In this document: positions 29,091 through 37,767 of the stretch, piece after piece
Layout: each line of letters begins with the position of its first letter
Position numbering within the stretch: the stretch's first letter is position 1
From: JAKFWF01 sp963750535
Lineage (GTDB): Bacteria > Pseudomonadota > Alphaproteobacteria > Rhizobiales > Hyphomicrobiaceae
DNA length: 64,000 bases
Assembly: GCA_963750535.1 (NCBI GenBank)
Contig: CAVVRF010000033.1
Location: 62,001-126,000, forward strand
Direction of reading: 5' to 3'
Notes under the pieces: generated by a model
The model's database searches: none
The model's input: the letters and a program-made list of their open reading frames with translations, nothing else
What the model was told of the DNA's origin: nothing
Program-made: the position numbers and the translations under genes

Positions 29091-30068
29091 TCAGCCCGCC
29101 CGGCGATTGCCCCAGATCATCATCAACACCCCCAGGATCACGGCGACGATGGCCGGCAGCAGCCGCCAGTCGAACGGCGGCAGGGTTATCAGGCCGACGG
29201 CCGCGGCCGGAACCTGCACGACGAGCGCCGCCAATGGCATGAACGCGCTTGTCGCGATGAAATTCTCGCTGCCGATCTTGAGCACGCTCGAGAAGCTCAG
29301 AAACGTCATCGCCGTGAACAGCGCACCGCCGACCAGGATCGCCAGCACGATCGTCGGCGGATGCACGAGGTCGGCGGTCCCCGGCAATAGCGGTGTCCGC
29401 GGCAACAGGTTGTGGTGCACTGCCAGCATCAGTGCGCCGACTGTCACGAGGCCTGCCGCCGCCGTGACGAGCGTGACCAGCGCCGTGACCCGGATCTTCT
29501 CGGCAAGATTTGCCGCTGCCCGGTTCCACTTGTGGAATTCGCTGGCGAAGGCGCGCACTCCGACCGCGAGGCCACAGGCCACCGCACTTGCGAGCACCGG
29601 AAAAAACCGCGCCTGATCGATACCGGCCAGCAGCAAGGCGATGACAACGCCGACCAGCCCGGCGCCGGCCCAGACCAGCGCGGGCGGCCGGCGGCCGAAC
29701 ACCACCACCCCGATCAGCAGCGTCACCGGGATCGAGAGCCTGATCATCAGACTGCCATCGGCCGGCGGCACGTAGCCGAGCAGCATCGCGTAGCCGCCTT
29801 CGACCACCATGTTGGCGATACCGATGAGCCAGCTTGCCGGCGAAAGCATGATTGCTCGCGCGTTGTTGCCCGGGCCGACAACAGCGAGCAGCGCCACCGC
29901 CGAGATCACCAGCGAGTAGAGAATGAATACCGCCGTGTGGGTGCCGCGCGCCGCCGCCACCGCGTAGGCAATGCTGAGCAGGGCGATGCACAACACATAG
30001 AGGCCGGCCTCGATCCAGCCGCTCATGCCGGCACTGGCGGCGGCGGCCGATGACTTCCGCTCGCTCAT
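29091..30068 (-). CDS. EamA/DMT-superfamily permease
   Basis: A 325-residue protein from the ATG at 30068, with about ten hydrophobic segments; second-half features include FSSVLKIGSENFIATSAFMPLAALVVQ. It is only distantly related to the neighbour at 28165. The ATG overlaps the rsmD stop (ATGA), so it is translated with rsmD in one minus-strand transcript. Substrate unknown. The frame extends upstream into rsmD but that part is not membrane-like. Confidence 0.83.
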   Translation of the reverse strand: MSERKSSAAAASAGMSGWIEAGLYVLCIALLSIAYAVAAARGTHTAVFILYSLVISAVALLAVVGPGNNARAIMLSPASWLIGIANMVVEGGYAMLLGYVPPADGSLMIRLSIPVTLLIGVVVFGRRPPALVWAGAGLVGVVIALLLAGIDQARFFPVLASAVACGLAVGVRAFASEFHKWNRAAANLAEKIRVTALVTLVTAAAGLVTVGALMLAVHHNLLPRTPLLPGTADLVHPPTIVLAILVGGALFTAMTFLSFSSVLKIGSENFIATSAFMPLAALVVQVPAAAVGLITLPPFDWRLLPAIVAVILGVLMMIWGNRRAG

Positions 30069-30634
30069 TCCTTGCCCGGCCCGTTGCGGAAGAAGACGAC
30101 TTGTGTGTCGCCATAGGTGCGCCGGTCGATCTCGACCAGCGGTGGCGGCGCCCGCAGCGGCTCGCCGGCGCGCTCTTCGCAAACAACGACGGCGCCGGAC
30201 GCAAGCCAGCCGCCGTTCACCGCGCTCGCCAGCGCGAGGCTCGCCAGGTCCTTGCCGTACGGCGGATCGAGAAACATCAGCGTGGCGACGTCGCGCGCGC
30301 CAGCCGGCCCCAGGTCCGTCGCATCACGACGGAAGATGCGGGTCTGTCCGGTCAAGCCGAACGCTTCGATATTGCGGCGGACGATGGCGCGCGCGTCGGC
30401 GTCATCCTCGACGAACACGCAGAACGCCGCCCCGCGAGACAGCGCCTCGATGCCGAGCGCCCCGGTGCCGGCAAACAGATCGACGACGCGGGCGCCGGCT
30501 AACTCGAAGCCCTCGATCCCGTGCGCCAGGATGTTGAACATAGCTTCGCGCACCCGATCGGACGTGGGACGCAGCCCACTGTGCGTCGGCGTGATCAGGG
30601 GCCGTCCGCGCAAGGTTCCGGCAACGATTCTCAT
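30065..30634 (-). CDS. rsmD: 16S rRNA (guanine(966)-N2)-methyltransferase RsmD
   Basis: A 189-residue SAM-dependent methyltransferase: MRIVAGTLRGRPL at the N-terminus, RPTSDRVREAMFNIL, SAM-binding VVDLFAGTGALGIEALSRGA, and catalytic FLDPPYGKDL. Typical length. It modifies G966 of 16S rRNA during 30S assembly. Overlaps both neighbours by four bases (upstream pseudouridine synthase, downstream EamA permease). Confidence 0.96.
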   Translation of the reverse strand: MRIVAGTLRGRPLITPTHSGLRPTSDRVREAMFNILAHGIEGFELAGARVVDLFAGTGALGIEALSRGAAFCVFVEDDADARAIVRRNIEAFGLTGQTRIFRRDATDLGPAGARDVATLMFLDPPYGKDLASLALASAVNGGWLASGAVVVCEERAGEPLRAPPPLVEIDRRTYGDTQVVFFRNGPGKE

Positions 30635-31761
30635 TTGGGTCGGTGACCTGTCGGGCGCCCTTCGGACCGCCCGGATGACTGCCGGCGCGCCTTGCCGCGA
30701 TCGTCGCGCTGGATGCGGTCGCGAAATCCGGGCGATTGCTTGCGCGATGGCATTTCCGATTGCTTCGACTTGCCAGACGACGAAGCGCGATCCGGCTTGG
30801 CCTTGCTCTTTTCGCGAGGCTTTCGCGCCGGCTCGTCGCTCGTCGCCTCCGTCCTGGCGACGAAACCGGTGTTCTTCATCGGCCGCTCGTCAGGCAACGG
30901 CTGATCAAGTCCGAACTCGGCAGCGAGACTGGGGCCGAGCTGCTCCGCCAGCACACGCCGCTTCACCCTTTCGACCTGTCCTTCTTCGAGATCCAGCAGC
31001 TGGAACGGGCCGAACGAGATCCGTATCAGCCGGTTGACCTCCAGTCCCAGCGAGCCGAGAATCTTGCGCACCTCGCGGTTCTTGCCCTCGCGAATTCCAA
31101 GGGTCAGCCAGACGTTGGCGCCCTGGACGCGGTCGACCGTGGCCTCGATCGGGCCGTAGCGCACCCCTTCGATCTCCACACCGGCCCGCAACGCATCGAG
31201 CTGCTCCTGCGTCACCGTTCCGTTCGCGCGGACGCGATAGCGACGCATCCAACCCGTCGCCGGCAGCTCGAAGTGGCGGGCAAGGCCGCCGTCGGTGGTC
31301 AGCAGCAGTAGGCCCTCGGTATTGAAGTCGAGCCGCCCGATTGAAATGACGCGAGGCATGTCCTTCGGCAGCTTCTCGAACACTGTCGGCCGGCCCTCGG
31401 GATCGCGATGGGTGGTGACGCACCCGCGCGGCTTGTGAAAGCGCCACAGCGTGGCCGGCTCGTGCCGCGCCAGCGGCTTGCCATCGACCGTGACCCGATC
31501 GTCGGGGCCCACGTCGCGTGCCGGCGACTTCAGGATCTCGCCGTTGACCGTCACTCGCCCATCCAGGATCCAGCGCTCGGCATCGCGCCTCGAGCACAAG
31601 CCGGCCCGCGCCATCGCCTTGGCGATCCTCATGGTTTCCGATATCGCCGGCTCCGGCTTGACGGTCGCGGCGCGCGGCTTTCGTCCCGGCTGCCTGAAAC
31701 CGGGCCGAGCATGAAATGGTCCTCCCGCGGGACGGGGTTGACCGGAACGTGGATTGCGCAT
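30631..31761 (-). CDS. RsuA/RluB-family pseudouridine synthase
   Basis: A 376-residue enzyme with an S4 RNA-binding domain (RIAKAMARAGLCSRRDAERWILDGRVTVNG), catalytic motif GRLDFNTEGLLLLTTDG with the active Asp near residue 150, and KNREVRKILGSLGLEVNRLIRISFGPF. It probably modifies 23S rRNA (RluB-like) or 16S rRNA. The last ~110 residues form a Lys/Arg/Ser-rich, low-complexity tail. Divergent from tadA with only 33 bases between start codons. Confidence 0.92.
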   Translation of the reverse strand: MRNPRSGQPRPAGGPFHARPGFRQPGRKPRAATVKPEPAISETMRIAKAMARAGLCSRRDAERWILDGRVTVNGEILKSPARDVGPDDRVTVDGKPLARHEPATLWRFHKPRGCVTTHRDPEGRPTVFEKLPKDMPRVISIGRLDFNTEGLLLLTTDGGLARHFELPATGWMRRYRVRANGTVTQEQLDALRAGVEIEGVRYGPIEATVDRVQGANVWLTLGIREGKNREVRKILGSLGLEVNRLIRISFGPFQLLDLEEGQVERVKRRVLAEQLGPSLAAEFGLDQPLPDERPMKNTGFVARTEATSDEPARKPREKSKAKPDRASSSGKSKQSEMPSRKQSPGFRDRIQRDDRGKARRQSSGRSEGRPTGHRPK

Positions 31762-31794
31762 GTGCTATGGCCGCTCGATTGCTGGAGCGATCTT

Positions 31795-32265
31795 ATGCCA
31801 TCGACTTCGAACGAAGGCCACTCTCGTACGCACATGAGCCTGGCGCTGGCCGAGGCCCGGGCCGCGGCGGCGCGTGGCGAGGTTCCGGTTGGCGCGATCA
31901 TCGTGGCCACCGACGGTGCGCTGATCGCTGCCGCCGGCAACCGCACCCGCGAGCTTGGCGATCCGACCGCCCACGCGGAGATGCTGGCGATCCGCGAGGC
32001 ATGCACCCGGATCGGCTCGGAGCGGCTGGTCGGTTGCGACCTCTATGTCACGCTCGAGCCGTGCCCGATGTGCGCCGCCGCCATTTCGTTCGCGCGAATT
32101 CGCCGACTTTACTACGGCGCCTCGGATCCCAAGGGCGGCGGCGTGGAATCCGGTCCACGGATATTTTCGCATGCGACCTGTCACCACAGACCGGACGTTT
32201 ATGCCGGTCTCGCCGAGGTCCAAGCGGCCGAATTGCTGCAAGCATTCTTCGCCGCCCGCCGCTAG
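31795..32265 (+). CDS. tadA: tRNA-specific adenosine deaminase
   Basis: A zinc deaminase making inosine at the wobble position of tRNA(Arg). The catalytic HAEM (His-Ala-Glu) and zinc ligands PCPMCAAAI are present, with DPTAHAEMLAIREA before them. The ATG at 31795 gives 156 residues; an ATG at 31834 (MSLALAEARAAAARGEVPVGA) matches the usual family start and is equally likely. The frame stays open much further upstream, antisense to the pseudouridine synthase gene, and is not used. Confidence 0.93.
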   Translation: MPSTSNEGHSRTHMSLALAEARAAAARGEVPVGAIIVATDGALIAAAGNRTRELGDPTAHAEMLAIREACTRIGSERLVGCDLYVTLEPCPMCAAAISFARIRRLYYGASDPKGGGVESGPRIFSHATCHHRPDVYAGLAEVQAAELLQAFFAARR

Positions 32266-32297
32266 CCCGGCGCGACGTGGCGGACACCTATTCGCGA

Positions 32298-32371
32298 CTA
32301 GTGTCCCGATCGCGAAGTTCGCTTCATTCGCATGGCTATCGGACGAACTTCGCGATCGATAAGGACACTAG
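32298..32371. repeat. CTAG-bounded palindrome, first of two adjacent
   Basis: A 74-bp unit: CTAGTGTCCCGATCGCGAAG opens, CGAACTTCGCGATCGATAAG then GACACTAG closes, with arms of about 24 bases pairing around a 22-base loop. It lies in the tadA-pgsA gap. The single-strand form would be a large stem-loop, as in REP elements. Confidence 0.75.
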
Positions 32372-32384
32372 CAAATCCAAGCTT

Positions 32385-32462
32385 CTAGTGTGGCTTATGA
32401 TTTCAAAGTCCGCACTGGAGTATGCCGCAAGTATGAAGCGGACTTCGAAATCGCCACACTAG
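32385..32462. repeat. CTAG-bounded palindrome, second of two adjacent
   Basis: A 78-bp unit with arms reading CTAGTGTGG..AAAGTCCGC and GCGGACTTCGAAATCGCCAC then ACTAG. It differs from the neighbour in the arm sequence but keeps the CTAGTGT ends. A half copy is at 6261-6286. Confidence 0.75.
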
Positions 32463-32513
32463 CGGCAATGCCCCATTGACCCGCCACCCCCCTGCCGGTG
32501 TACGTAGGCAGCG

Positions 32514-33116
32514 ATGGAACATGCCGCTTCCCGTCCGATCGCCCCCCGCGCGCTGGCGACGAGCCTGCCGAACGTGCTCACCTACGGGCGCATCGCCGCG
32601 GTGCCCGGCCTGGTCGCTTGCCTGTTTCTGTTGCAGGGCGACATCGGCCGCTGGAGCGCGCTTGCGGTGTTCATCATCGCCTGCCTGACGGACTGGCTCG
32701 ACGGTTATCTGGCGCGGATCTGGGACCAGCAGTCGGAGCTCGGCCGCATGCTCGATCCGATCGCCGACAAGTTGCTGGTCGGCGCCGCACTGATTATGCT
32801 CGTGCATGACAATACCATCGACGGTTGGCCGATCTGGGCCGCCGTGATTATCATGTCGCGCGAGATCCTGGTGTCCGGACTGCGGGAATTCCTCGCCGAG
32901 CTCAACGTGAAGGTCCACGTCACTCAGCTCGCAAAGTGGAAGACGACGACCCAGATGATAGCACTGGGCGTCCTGCTCGCCGGACCGGCCGGCGACAAGA
33001 TCCTGCCCGGCACCACCTGGATCGGCACCGCGCTGCTGTGGGTCGCAGCAGTGCTTACGCTGTTCACCGGTTACGACTACCTGAAGGCAGCGATCCGCCA
33101 CGCGATCGAGAGTTGA
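32514..33116 (+). CDS. pgsA: CDP-diacylglycerol-glycerol-3-phosphate 3-phosphatidyltransferase
   Basis: A 200-residue membrane enzyme of the CDP-alcohol phosphotransferase family, the committed step to phosphatidylglycerol. The catalytic motif D-x2-D-G-x2-A-R-x8-G-x3-D-x3-D is complete in DWLDGYLARIWDQQSELGRM and the following LDPIADK. Hydrophobic helices fit the family. It begins an operon-like run with moaD (6 bases after) and moaE. Confidence 0.95.
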   Translation: MEHAASRPIAPRALATSLPNVLTYGRIAAVPGLVACLFLLQGDIGRWSALAVFIIACLTDWLDGYLARIWDQQSELGRMLDPIADKLLVGAALIMLVHDNTIDGWPIWAAVIIMSREILVSGLREFLAELNVKVHVTQLAKWKTTTQMIALGVLLAGPAGDKILPGTTWIGTALLWVAAVLTLFTGYDYLKAAIRHAIES

Positions 33117-33122
33117 CATGGC

Positions 33123-33380
33123 ATGCCGGTGACCTTGCGCTACTTCGCGTGGGTGAGAGAGCGAATCGGCCGCGCCGAGGAGCAGGTCGACTTGCCGCCT
33201 GAGCTCGTGACTGTCGACGACCTGCTGCAGTGGCTCAAGATGCGCGGCCCGGAATACGCCCATGCGTTCGAGCGAGCCGGGGTGATCCGGACTGCCGTCG
33301 ACCAGGTGCACGTGAAGCCGCAGGAACGAATCGGCGCCGCACGCGAGATCGCCTTCTTTCCACCCGTCACCGGCGGATGA
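33123..33380 (+). CDS. moaD: molybdopterin synthase small subunit MoaD
   Basis: An 85-residue ubiquitin-fold protein ending in the diagnostic Gly-Gly (PPVTGG), which is thiocarboxylated and donates sulfur to precursor Z. It lies 3 bases before moaE. Confidence 0.95.
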   Translation: MPVTLRYFAWVRERIGRAEEQVDLPPELVTVDDLLQWLKMRGPEYAHAFERAGVIRTAVDQVHVKPQERIGAAREIAFFPPVTGG

Positions 33381-33383
33381 GCC

Positions 33384-33896
33384 ATGACCGTCTCGGTACA
33401 GGCTGAGGCATTCGACACCGCCGCCGAGGTCCGTGCGCTCACCGCCGGGCGCACCGACATCGGTGCGATCGTGACGTTCACCGGCACGGTACGCGGCGAC
33501 GCCGGTCATGGGCGCATGATCGCCCACATGGAGCTCGAGCACTACCCCGGCATGACCGAGCGCGAGCTCGAGCGTGTCGAGGCCGAGGCCGGCGCACGCT
33601 GGCCGCTGCAGGCGAGCCGGATCGTGCACCGCATCGGCGTCCTCCGCCCCGGCGACGCCATCGTGCTGGTGATCACGGCATCCGCGCATCGGCACGCCGC
33701 GTTCGAGGCGGCCGAGTTCCTGATGGACTATCTCAAGTCGCGCGCGCCGTTCTGGAAGAAGGAGGTCGGGCCGGACGGGGTCGGGAGCTGGGTCGACGCC
33801 CGCGATACCGATGACGCCGCGCTCCGGCGGTGGGAAACGACGGAGCCTGGCGGACGGCCGCCGCCCAAAACCCCGCTGCGCCGCCGGCCGGACTAG
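33384..33896 (+). CDS. moaE: molybdopterin synthase large subunit MoaE
   Basis: A 170-residue catalytic subunit forming a heterotetramer with MoaD. Family features GAIVTFTGTVRGD, MELEHYPGMTERELE, RIVHRIGVLRPGDAIVLV, SAHRHAAFEAAEFLMDYLK and FWKKE (catalytic Lys region) are present. The last ~25 residues (PGGRPPPKTPLRRRPD) are a species-specific tail. Its stop overlaps the stop of the convergent alcohol dehydrogenase by three to four bases. Confidence 0.95.
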   Translation: MTVSVQAEAFDTAAEVRALTAGRTDIGAIVTFTGTVRGDAGHGRMIAHMELEHYPGMTERELERVEAEAGARWPLQASRIVHRIGVLRPGDAIVLVITASAHRHAAFEAAEFLMDYLKSRAPFWKKEVGPDGVGSWVDARDTDDAALRRWETTEPGGRPPPKTPLRRRPD

Positions 33897-34987
33897 TCGA
33901 ACAGGATCACGCCGCGCGCCACCTCGCCCTTGGCCATGCGCTGGAAGCCCTCGTTGATCTGCTCGAACTTGTAGGTGCGGCTGATCAGGCTATCGAGATC
34001 GATCCGCTTCGACATGCTCATGTCGGCCAGGATGCCGAAATCGATGCTGGGGCGCACCGAGCCGTAGTAGGTTCCCGACAGCGTTTTCTCGCCGTACACC
34101 ATCAAATGCGGTGCGATCGGCGCACGGGTCGAGAACGATGGAATTCCGACCACCACTGCGTGGCCACCCGGGGCCAGTGCATCGACGATCTGCAGCACGG
34201 TCGGCTCGGTGCCGATCGCATCGAACGCATAGTCGACACCGAGTCCGGTCAGCTCGCGAACCCGATCCACTACTTTCTCGCGCTTGCCGTTGATGGTGTG
34301 GGTGGCGCCGAAGCCCTTGGCCATCTCCAGCTTGTTGTCGAGCAGGTCGCAGGCGATGATGGTCTTGGCGCCGGCGAGCTTCGCACCCTGCACCACGTTC
34401 AAGCCCACGCCGCCGCAGCCGACCACCAGGACGCTCGCCCCGGCCTCGACGTGCGCGTGGCGGATAACGGCGCCGACGCCGGTCGCGACGCTGCAACCAA
34501 TGATCGCGGCGTGCGTCCACGGCAGGTCCTTGCGCACCGGCACCAGCTGCTCGGCGGGGCACACCGAGTATTCGGTGAAGGTGCCGATGCGGGCCATGAC
34601 GTTCACCCGCTCGCCGTTGAAACGCACTCTGCTGGTGCCGTCGTGCATTCCCCAGCGCGGCGTGTCGTCGTGCCCGGTGCACAGGACCGTGCGGCCGCGA
34701 GAGCAGTAGCTGCAGTGGCCACAATGCGGGCGGAACGAGAAAATGACGTGATCGCCGACCTTCACGTTGGTGACGCCGGGTCCGACCTCGACCACTTCGC
34801 CGGCGGCCTCGTGGCCGAGCACCATCGGCAGCGGCAGCGGCCAGTCGCCGATCATGATGTGCCAGTCGCTCATGCAGACGCCGGCCGCCCTGACCTTGAC
34901 CCGCGCTTCACCCGCCTTCGGCCCGTCCTGCTGCAGATCGAGGATTTGCAGCGGCTTGTTGACTTCGGTCAGGACCGCGGCACGCAT
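33893..34987 (-). CDS. zinc-dependent alcohol dehydrogenase
   Basis: A 364-residue medium-chain dehydrogenase. The catalytic zinc Cys is in GVCMSDWH with His in LGHEAAGEVV; the structural zinc set is CGHCSYCSRGRTVLC; the Rossmann motif is VVGCGGVGLNVVQGAKLAGA. It resembles NAD- or mycothiol/factor-dependent class III-like enzymes; the substrate is not set. The ATG at 34987 has AGGGAG six bases upstream; the ORF runs further but is not coding-like. Convergent with moaE. Confidence 0.92.
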   Translation of the reverse strand: MRAAVLTEVNKPLQILDLQQDGPKAGEARVKVRAAGVCMSDWHIMIGDWPLPLPMVLGHEAAGEVVEVGPGVTNVKVGDHVIFSFRPHCGHCSYCSRGRTVLCTGHDDTPRWGMHDGTSRVRFNGERVNVMARIGTFTEYSVCPAEQLVPVRKDLPWTHAAIIGCSVATGVGAVIRHAHVEAGASVLVVGCGGVGLNVVQGAKLAGAKTIIACDLLDNKLEMAKGFGATHTINGKREKVVDRVRELTGLGVDYAFDAIGTEPTVLQIVDALAPGGHAVVVGIPSFSTRAPIAPHLMVYGEKTLSGTYYGSVRPSIDFGILADMSMSKRIDLDSLISRTYKFEQINEGFQRMAKGEVARGVILFD

Positions 34988-35115
34988 GGGCATCTCCCTC
35001 ACTGAATTGTATTTTTCTGGCTGGATGGAGTCTTGCAGAAATCGGGCGGCGGTCAAAAGCTTTGTGCCTGCATTCCGCTCGGAACAGCATTGCAGCATCG
35101 ACCGCCGCGCCGCCT

Positions 35116-35652
35116 TCAACAATCGCCCGATTGCATGGTCCTAATGATCTGCGCGACGATGTTGCGCGGCGCGAGCTTGATCGATGCCACCACCGGACGT
35201 TCGTCGGCGGTCGGTTCCTCGAGCGCGGCGAACTGGCTCGCGAGCAGGGCCGGCGGCATGAAGTGGCCCTTCCGGCCGGCCAGGCGGCTGGCGATCAGCG
35301 CCTGCTCGCCCTTGAGGTAGACGAGCCGCACGTCCGGACGACCCGCCAGGAGTATGCTGCGATAGGCCCGCTTCAGCGCCGAGCATGACACCACGCCTGG
35401 GCTGCCAGTGACGCGCCGCTCGTCGATCCACGCGGCGATCGCCGCGAGCCACGGCCAGCGGTCTTCGTCGCTCAAAGGAACGCCGGCGCTCATCTTTGCG
35501 ACGTTGGCGGGCGGATGGAAGCTGTCGGCGTCGCGGAATGGCCAGCCGAGCTTCTTCGCGAGACCTTCGCCGATCGTGCTCTTGCCGCACCCGGACACGC
35601 CCATCACGACGATCGCCTTCGGCAGCCCGGCCGTCGCGGACCGCTTGATCAT
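35116..35652 (-). CDS. gntK: gluconokinase
   Basis: A 178-residue P-loop kinase phosphorylating D-gluconate. Walker A is VMGVSGCGKST, followed by GWPFRDADSFHPPANVAKMSAGVPLSDEDRWPWL, the gluconokinase signature, and LIASRLAGRKGHFMPPALLASQFAALEEP. It starts inside the stop codon of the upstream 6-phosphogluconate dehydrogenase gene (ATGA), so gluconate is phosphorylated and then oxidatively decarboxylated by the same transcript's products. Confidence 0.95.
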   Translation of the reverse strand: MIKRSATAGLPKAIVVMGVSGCGKSTIGEGLAKKLGWPFRDADSFHPPANVAKMSAGVPLSDEDRWPWLAAIAAWIDERRVTGSPGVVSCSALKRAYRSILLAGRPDVRLVYLKGEQALIASRLAGRKGHFMPPALLASQFAALEEPTADERPVVASIKLAPRNIVAQIIRTMQSGDC

Positions 35653-36632
35653 GCTCCGCCCTTGGGTTCGGAGTGGCCGCCGAAGCCTTTGCGCATCGCC
35701 GACAGCACTTTCTCGGCAAAGGTGTGGTCCTGGCGCGAGCGAAACCGCGTGTAAAGCGCTGACGTCAGGACCTCGGCCGGCACATCGCGCTCGATCGCGG
35801 CCTCGACGGTCCACCGCCCTTCCCCGGAATCCGAGACATGGCCTGAAAAGCCGTCGAGCGCCGGATCGCGAGCAAGTGCCTCGGCGGTAAGGTCGAGCAG
35901 CCATGACGTGATGACGCTCCCGCGCCGCCACACTTCGGCGATATCGGCCACGTCGAGAGCGAGTCGCTCGTGCTCCGGCAGCTTCGGCGAGGCAGCGTGG
36001 CTCAGGATATCGAAGCCCTCGGCCATAGCCTGCATCATCCCGTACTCGATGCCGTTATGGATCATCTTGACGAAATGGCCGGCGCCGGTCGGGCCGGCAT
36101 GCAGATAGCCGCGTTCGACCCTCGCATCGCGCCCGTCGCGCCCGGGCGTGCGGGTCACGTCGCCAACACCCGGCGCGAGGCTGGCGAAGACTGGATCGAG
36201 CCGCTCGACCGCGGACTGTTCGCCGCCGATCATCATGCAATAGCCGCGCTCGAGCCCCCAGACACCGCCCGAGGTGCCGACATCGACATAGTGGAGGCCG
36301 CGCTCGGCCAAGGCCGCCGCGCGGCGGATGTCGTCCTTCCAGAACGTATTGCCACCGTCGATGACGGTGTCGCCGGCCGACAGCAGGGCAGAAAGCGTCG
36401 CAATCATGCTTTCGGTCGCTTCTCCGGCCGGCAGCATGATCCATACATGCCGCGGCGGGGTCAGCGCCGCGACCAGTCCGGCAACATCTTGCGCCACGAC
36501 GGCGCCGGCACTGGCGAGAACATTGCCGGGACCAGGATCGCGATCCCATACCACGCAGTCGTGGCCTGCCCGTAGCAGTCGCCGCACGATGTTGCCGCCC
36601 ATCCTCCCGAGCCCGATCATCCCAAGCTGCAT
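35649..36632 (-). CDS. gnd: 6-phosphogluconate dehydrogenase, decarboxylating (short type)
   Basis: A 327-residue short-form enzyme converting 6-phosphogluconate to ribulose 5-phosphate and CO2. Nucleotide motif GLGRMGGNIVRRLLRAGHD at the start, IDGGNTFWKDD, GPTGAGHFVKMIHNGIEYGMMQAMAEGF with the catalytic Lys, and GRWTVEAAIERDVPAEVL. The short bacterial type often prefers NAD. Operon partner gntK follows with a 4-base overlap. Confidence 0.93.
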   Translation of the reverse strand: MQLGMIGLGRMGGNIVRRLLRAGHDCVVWDRDPGPGNVLASAGAVVAQDVAGLVAALTPPRHVWIMLPAGEATESMIATLSALLSAGDTVIDGGNTFWKDDIRRAAALAERGLHYVDVGTSGGVWGLERGYCMMIGGEQSAVERLDPVFASLAPGVGDVTRTPGRDGRDARVERGYLHAGPTGAGHFVKMIHNGIEYGMMQAMAEGFDILSHAASPKLPEHERLALDVADIAEVWRRGSVITSWLLDLTAEALARDPALDGFSGHVSDSGEGRWTVEAAIERDVPAEVLTSALYTRFRSRQDHTFAEKVLSAMRKGFGGHSEPKGGA

Positions 36633-36741
36633 CGCAGACCTCGTGCATCCAATCGCCGGGCGGCAGCCACGCGGCATCCATTTGCATCGTTCATGATCAC
36701 CTATCGCCTGCGCGTCAGGTTTTGAAGCGCATTGTCGCGCC

Positions 36742-37638
36742 TCATTCCGGCTCGTCCCCATCGACCTTGACCAGGCCCGCGTCTCCGCCGGACGCGAAGA
36801 TCTCGAGATCGGGGCGCTCGCGCGCGAGGCGTATGGCCAGCCGGCGACCCTGGGCGGCGTGCGAGCGATGCTGCTCGTCGGACCACAGGCTGTTCGCCGG
36901 ATCGGCTCGATTGAGGGACGCGGTATAGGCCTGCGCCCAGTCATTCAGATCCCGCGTCAGCGAAGGCGAGAGGTCGAGCTCTTCAGGCGCGAGGTCGCCG
37001 TACGATTGGCCATCGGCCCGCCAAAGCGGGTGAGCATCGTATTCCGCCATCACCGTGATGCGATCGACCGCCGCAGCAGCCGGCACCGGCTCGAGCTCGT
37101 CGCCGCCGGCAGGCGAGGTCGTTGCCGGGGTGACGGCCTTGCGGATCGTGTAGGCGGCGTGTCCGCCAATGGCCGCGGCGGCCACGGCAAGGAGTTGCCA
37201 GGAGTGATCGTTCCATGCCGACAGGCGGCCTTCATATGCCGCCCACGCAACCGCCGCGGTCGCAGCCGCGTAGACGACGGCGGCAATAACTGTGCTCCGT
37301 CGGCCGGCGGCATCCGGTGGGTCTGCGACGTCGAAATATCGCGGCGCAACCACCAGCAGGTAGGCGGCCTGGCCGGCGAGCGACGCGACAAACAGCCAGA
37401 GTGCCAGGTCGAGCCGCAGCAGCAGGGCAATTCCACCCGCCAACACCACGTTGGCGGCGGTCAGCAGCCAGGCCGACCGCATGATCTCGACGCGAGCCGG
37501 TCGATTGCCGCGGATTGCCGCCAGCGCGCGATCCATCCACAGCGACATCAGGGCGGCCCTGGTCGCCACGTGGCCCGCGAGAGTGTAGAATGCGCCGATC
37601 GTGGCGAGGCAGAGGTCGGCAAGCTCGTAGTGCAGCAT
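36742..37638 (-). CDS. multi-pass membrane protein of unknown function
   Basis: A product of about 298 residues from the ATG at 37638 (MLHYELADLCLATIGAFYTLA); the frame extends to 37710. The N-terminal two-thirds have about five hydrophobic helices, the C-terminal third is soluble (AEYDAHPLWRADGQSYGDLAPEELDLSPSL, ASLNRADPANSLWSDEQH). No family recognised. Divergent from the cytochrome c gene. Confidence 0.65.
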   Translation of the reverse strand: MLHYELADLCLATIGAFYTLAGHVATRAALMSLWMDRALAAIRGNRPARVEIMRSAWLLTAANVVLAGGIALLLRLDLALWLFVASLAGQAAYLLVVAPRYFDVADPPDAAGRRSTVIAAVVYAAATAAVAWAAYEGRLSAWNDHSWQLLAVAAAAIGGHAAYTIRKAVTPATTSPAGGDELEPVPAAAAVDRITVMAEYDAHPLWRADGQSYGDLAPEELDLSPSLTRDLNDWAQAYTASLNRADPANSLWSDEQHRSHAAQGRRLAIRLARERPDLEIFASGGDAGLVKVDGDEPE

Positions 37639-37679
37639 CTGCGACCCGCAATCCTCTTCAACCGCGCGCCAATCGGCCG

Positions 37680-37707
37680 TTGATATTCCGCAATGCGGAA
37701 ATATCTG
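37680..37707 (+). promoter_or_regulatory. palindromic operator within a candidate promoter
   Basis: TTCCGCAATGCGGAA at 37686-37700 is a perfect 15-bp palindrome, with GATAT / ATATC extending it outside. It fills the spacer between TTGATA (37680-37685) and TATCTG (37702-37707), so a bound protein would block RNA polymerase. The TTCCGC-n-GCGGAA shape is typical of IclR-type regulators (inference). It stands 60 bases before the cytochrome c start and in front of the TRAP/tarD cluster. Confidence 0.55.
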
Positions 37708-37767
37708 CAAGCATCGAAAAGTTGGCCCGCGGCAAACGGGCCGGAAGGCTTCCGGGGGAGGTTTGAC

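Noticed and set aside
27502..30204. 900-codon minus-strand frame across the HAD and EamA genes
   Set aside because: Antisense to two plus-strand genes with recognised families; residue content (Arg/Ala/His-rich) is typical of a shadow.
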